Below, one piece after another: positions 62,166 through 64,000 of a DNA stretch of 64,000 bases. The notes under the pieces are model-generated. The model saw only the letters and a list, made by a program, of their open reading frames with translations, had not been told where the DNA came from and made no database searches. Position 1 is the stretch's first letter. Each line of letters begins with the position of its first letter. The stretch comes from Phytophthora colocasiae. Lineage: Eukaryota; Oomycota; Peronosporomycetes; Peronosporales; Peronosporaceae. The translations under genes and the position numbers were made by a program. Where the stretch lies: assembly GCA_018806915.1 (NCBI GenBank), contig JAGKQI010000103.1, forward strand, positions 1 through 64,000, in the 5' to 3' direction.

Positions 62166-64000
62166 ATGTGGACTCGAGTGGCGAGGAGCTCCGCGTCTGT
62201 AGCTCGCTACGCATCGACTGCGCGCTACACCAGACCCCACACGCTTCTGCGTGTACCGGTAGCTGCACCAAACGTCCATTATCTGACGCCAGCAGGGCGA
62301 GCGTTCATTTCCTCCTCCAATGATCGCTACGGCTCGCGCGTCCATGACGTCAAAGTGCGTGGCATGACGCTACACGAGCTGGTTCAGAGGCCATGGATCG
62401 AACTGCAGGAGTACTACGGACCTGTAGAGATGTCTAAGGTCTGCCAGAGTCTGCATTCGGTGTGGAAGGAACTCAGCAGCCACCCAGAAGGATTCGCACA
62501 AGTAGCTCCAGAGATCGTCGAGGACTTTTACGAGGCAGCGCGGTGCTGCAGATTGCCTAAACTCCAGCGAGATACCTTCAGCTACATGGAGAAACACTAC
62601 CCACTACGTTTAAGCTTTGAGATGTATGGGCAAATGTTCACCATTCTCATGGCTACGAAGGACTGGCGGACAATGCGAGCAATTTTTGAACGCGCCAAGT
62701 CCAAATATGACCCTGAGCAAGGCTTGGCCCCGCCGGAGATCGTGTACCGCTTTGGTATTAGTGCTGCTATTGCGCTTGAAGACTATGAAGGGATGAAGAT
62801 GTTGCTACGAGAAATGGAAACCAGGAAAGTCAAGCCTTCCATTGAAATCGTGTCACGAGTGATGGTTGCTCAAGCGATGAAGGGCGACGTGAAGACAGTT
62901 TTGATAGCTGCGGAGAAATTGGACCCACAGGACGATAGGAAATGGCATGAAGCCGACGTGAACCGGATTATTACAAGTCTTGGGATTGCTGGAGCACCGG
63001 ATAAGGCCTTTGACTTATACCGACGGTCTCAATTGCGCTTGTCACCGAATACATTCATGAAACTGATGCTTGTTTGCCGCGGTAATGCGCGGCCTAAGCA
63101 TGCACAGGCCATCTTGGCAAACCGCCGCCGCTTTGGAATGAAGTTGTTACCATCGCAGTACTCGGCACTGCTCGAAACGATCGAGGAGCTGGATATCGCT
63201 GGCGCACCTGCAAACGAAATGGCGCTCATTCTGGACGAGATGCGCGACAACGGTGTGCCATTCAACGACAAAGTGCATGGTCTTATTGCCCGTAACCAGA
63301 AGCATTTACATGGCACACCGTTCATGTTGACACCACTCGTCACAGGGAAGAACGATGCACATGCACAAGACGTAGGGATTCAGCCTCGAACTAAAGCAGC
63401 AGATGCGCCATTGTTGCGGGAGTTGCTGGATGCACGACAAATGATCGAGGCTGCAGCTATCGTGGATTGTTATGTCGTACCCGTAAGCGATGACATGAAG
63501 CCAAGCAATGGACACGAGGGTACACATTTTCCTGAAGAAGAAGCTACTATAGTTCCACCCTGGTTGGCAGATATGGCAGTGGAGGCATATTCACAGAACC
63601 AGGATACTGACAAGGTGCGTTCCCTTCTTAGGGGGTTTCGGTGTGTGCGTGGGAACTTCAAACATGCAATCTCGCGGATTGTCGGACTATACGGAGGCAA
63701 GGGCAGAATGCGTGACGGTGGCATGGCCTATGAGGCATTTTTGGCAATGCAGTTCCAGGGATTTTCGATCTTTCGCGTTCGAGACGCTCTAACGTGCTTC
63801 AAGCGGCACCAAGATACCAATGGTACCATGTTGTTGCTCAGGCAGATATCCAAGCAGATTGCTCAGGCATTGGCGGAGACAAAGTGCAACGTAAAAAAGC
63901 ATGAAGACTTAATGCGAGTCCTGGAAAAATCAGGTGCGCTCAACTTTGATCCAGTACGCACCGTGCGTGATGTCATGGAAATTTTTCTGGCATTGAAAAG
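62166..64000 (+). CDS. PPR-like paralogue of the preceding gene (partial, runs off the window)
   Basis: From ATG 62166 the frame is open for 611 codons to the window end without a stop. The start MWTRVARSSASVARYAST is again Arg- and Ser-rich like a mitochondrial signal. Shared blocks with the upstream protein include EIVYRFGI / EMIYRFGI, AILANRRRFGMKL / DILANRKKFDLRL and LRGFRCVRGNFKHA / VKGFSVVHGKYAHA, in the same order. A tandem duplication about 237 bp apart is the simple explanation. The two have diverged strongly, so the copy is old and probably has its own target. Confidence 0.88.
   Translation, partial: MWTRVARSSASVARYASTARYTRPHTLLRVPVAAPNVHYLTPAGRAFISSSNDRYGSRVHDVKVRGMTLHELVQRPWIELQEYYGPVEMSKVCQSLHSVWKELSSHPEGFAQVAPEIVEDFYEAARCCRLPKLQRDTFSYMEKHYPLRLSFEMYGQMFTILMATKDWRTMRAIFERAKSKYDPEQGLAPPEIVYRFGISAAIALEDYEGMKMLLREMETRKVKPSIEIVSRVMVAQAMKGDVKTVLIAAEKLDPQDDRKWHEADVNRIITSLGIAGAPDKAFDLYRRSQLRLSPNTFMKLMLVCRGNARPKHAQAILANRRRFGMKLLPSQYSALLETIEELDIAGAPANEMALILDEMRDNGVPFNDKVHGLIARNQKHLHGTPFMLTPLVTGKNDAHAQDVGIQPRTKAADAPLLRELLDARQMIEAAAIVDCYVVPVSDDMKPSNGHEGTHFPEEEATIVPPWLADMAVEAYSQNQDTDKVRSLLRGFRCVRGNFKHAISRIVGLYGGKGRMRDGGMAYEAFLAMQFQGFSIFRVRDALTCFKRHQDTNGTMLLLRQISKQIAQALAETKCNVKKHEDLMRVLEKSGALNFDPVRTVRDVMEIFLALK

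Overview
The window looks like nuclear DNA of an oomycete, probably a Phytophthora-like peronosporalean. Evidence: compact genes with short GT-AG introns, Ty3/gypsy elements with a chromodomain, and remnants of the SANT/Myb-like and IS630/Tc1-like proteins that are abundant in oomycete genomes. Taxonomy is inferred from gene style only.

Main feature (1-613, 8356-9304, 11095-43326, 51231-53913): one tandem array of 58 head-to-tail units of about 630 bp (613-654 bp). Every unit carries a tRNA-Ala(AGC) gene followed, one base later, by a tRNA-His(GTG) gene. No oligo-T run separates the two. A T4 or T5 run lies 33 nt (23 nt in one subfamily) after tRNA-His, so each unit looks like a two-gene Pol III unit. 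The rest of the unit holds an octamer minisatellite (CTTGGTCS, 3-7 copies) and a GT-rich leader, with no credible protein gene. Units are nearly identical in the centre and more degenerate at the left edge and around transposon insertions.

Three mobile elements interrupt the array. Element A (614-8355, minus strand) is a decayed chromodomain Ty3/gypsy element. Element C (9305-11094) is a DNA-transposon-like insertion that splits a tRNA-His and carries a broken SANT/Myb-like gene. Element B (43327-51230, plus strand) is a young gypsy element with almost identical LTRs, inserted exactly at a tRNA-Ala/tRNA-His junction. It shows a textbook -1 frameshift signal between gag and pol and has a 543-codon antisense ORF starting in its 3' LTR.

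The right flank (53914-57029) is AT-rich and transposon-derived: an unrecognised ORF fragment, then an IS630/Tc1-like transposase on the minus strand split by a 904-bp hAT-type element with 17-bp inverted ends and an 8-bp target duplication. Host genes follow: CK2 alpha (57030-58320, two introns), a small RIIa-domain protein (58715-59047, minus, one intron), a mitochondrial-type PPR-like protein of 897 aa (59236-61929), and a tandem PPR paralogue that runs off the window end (from 62166).
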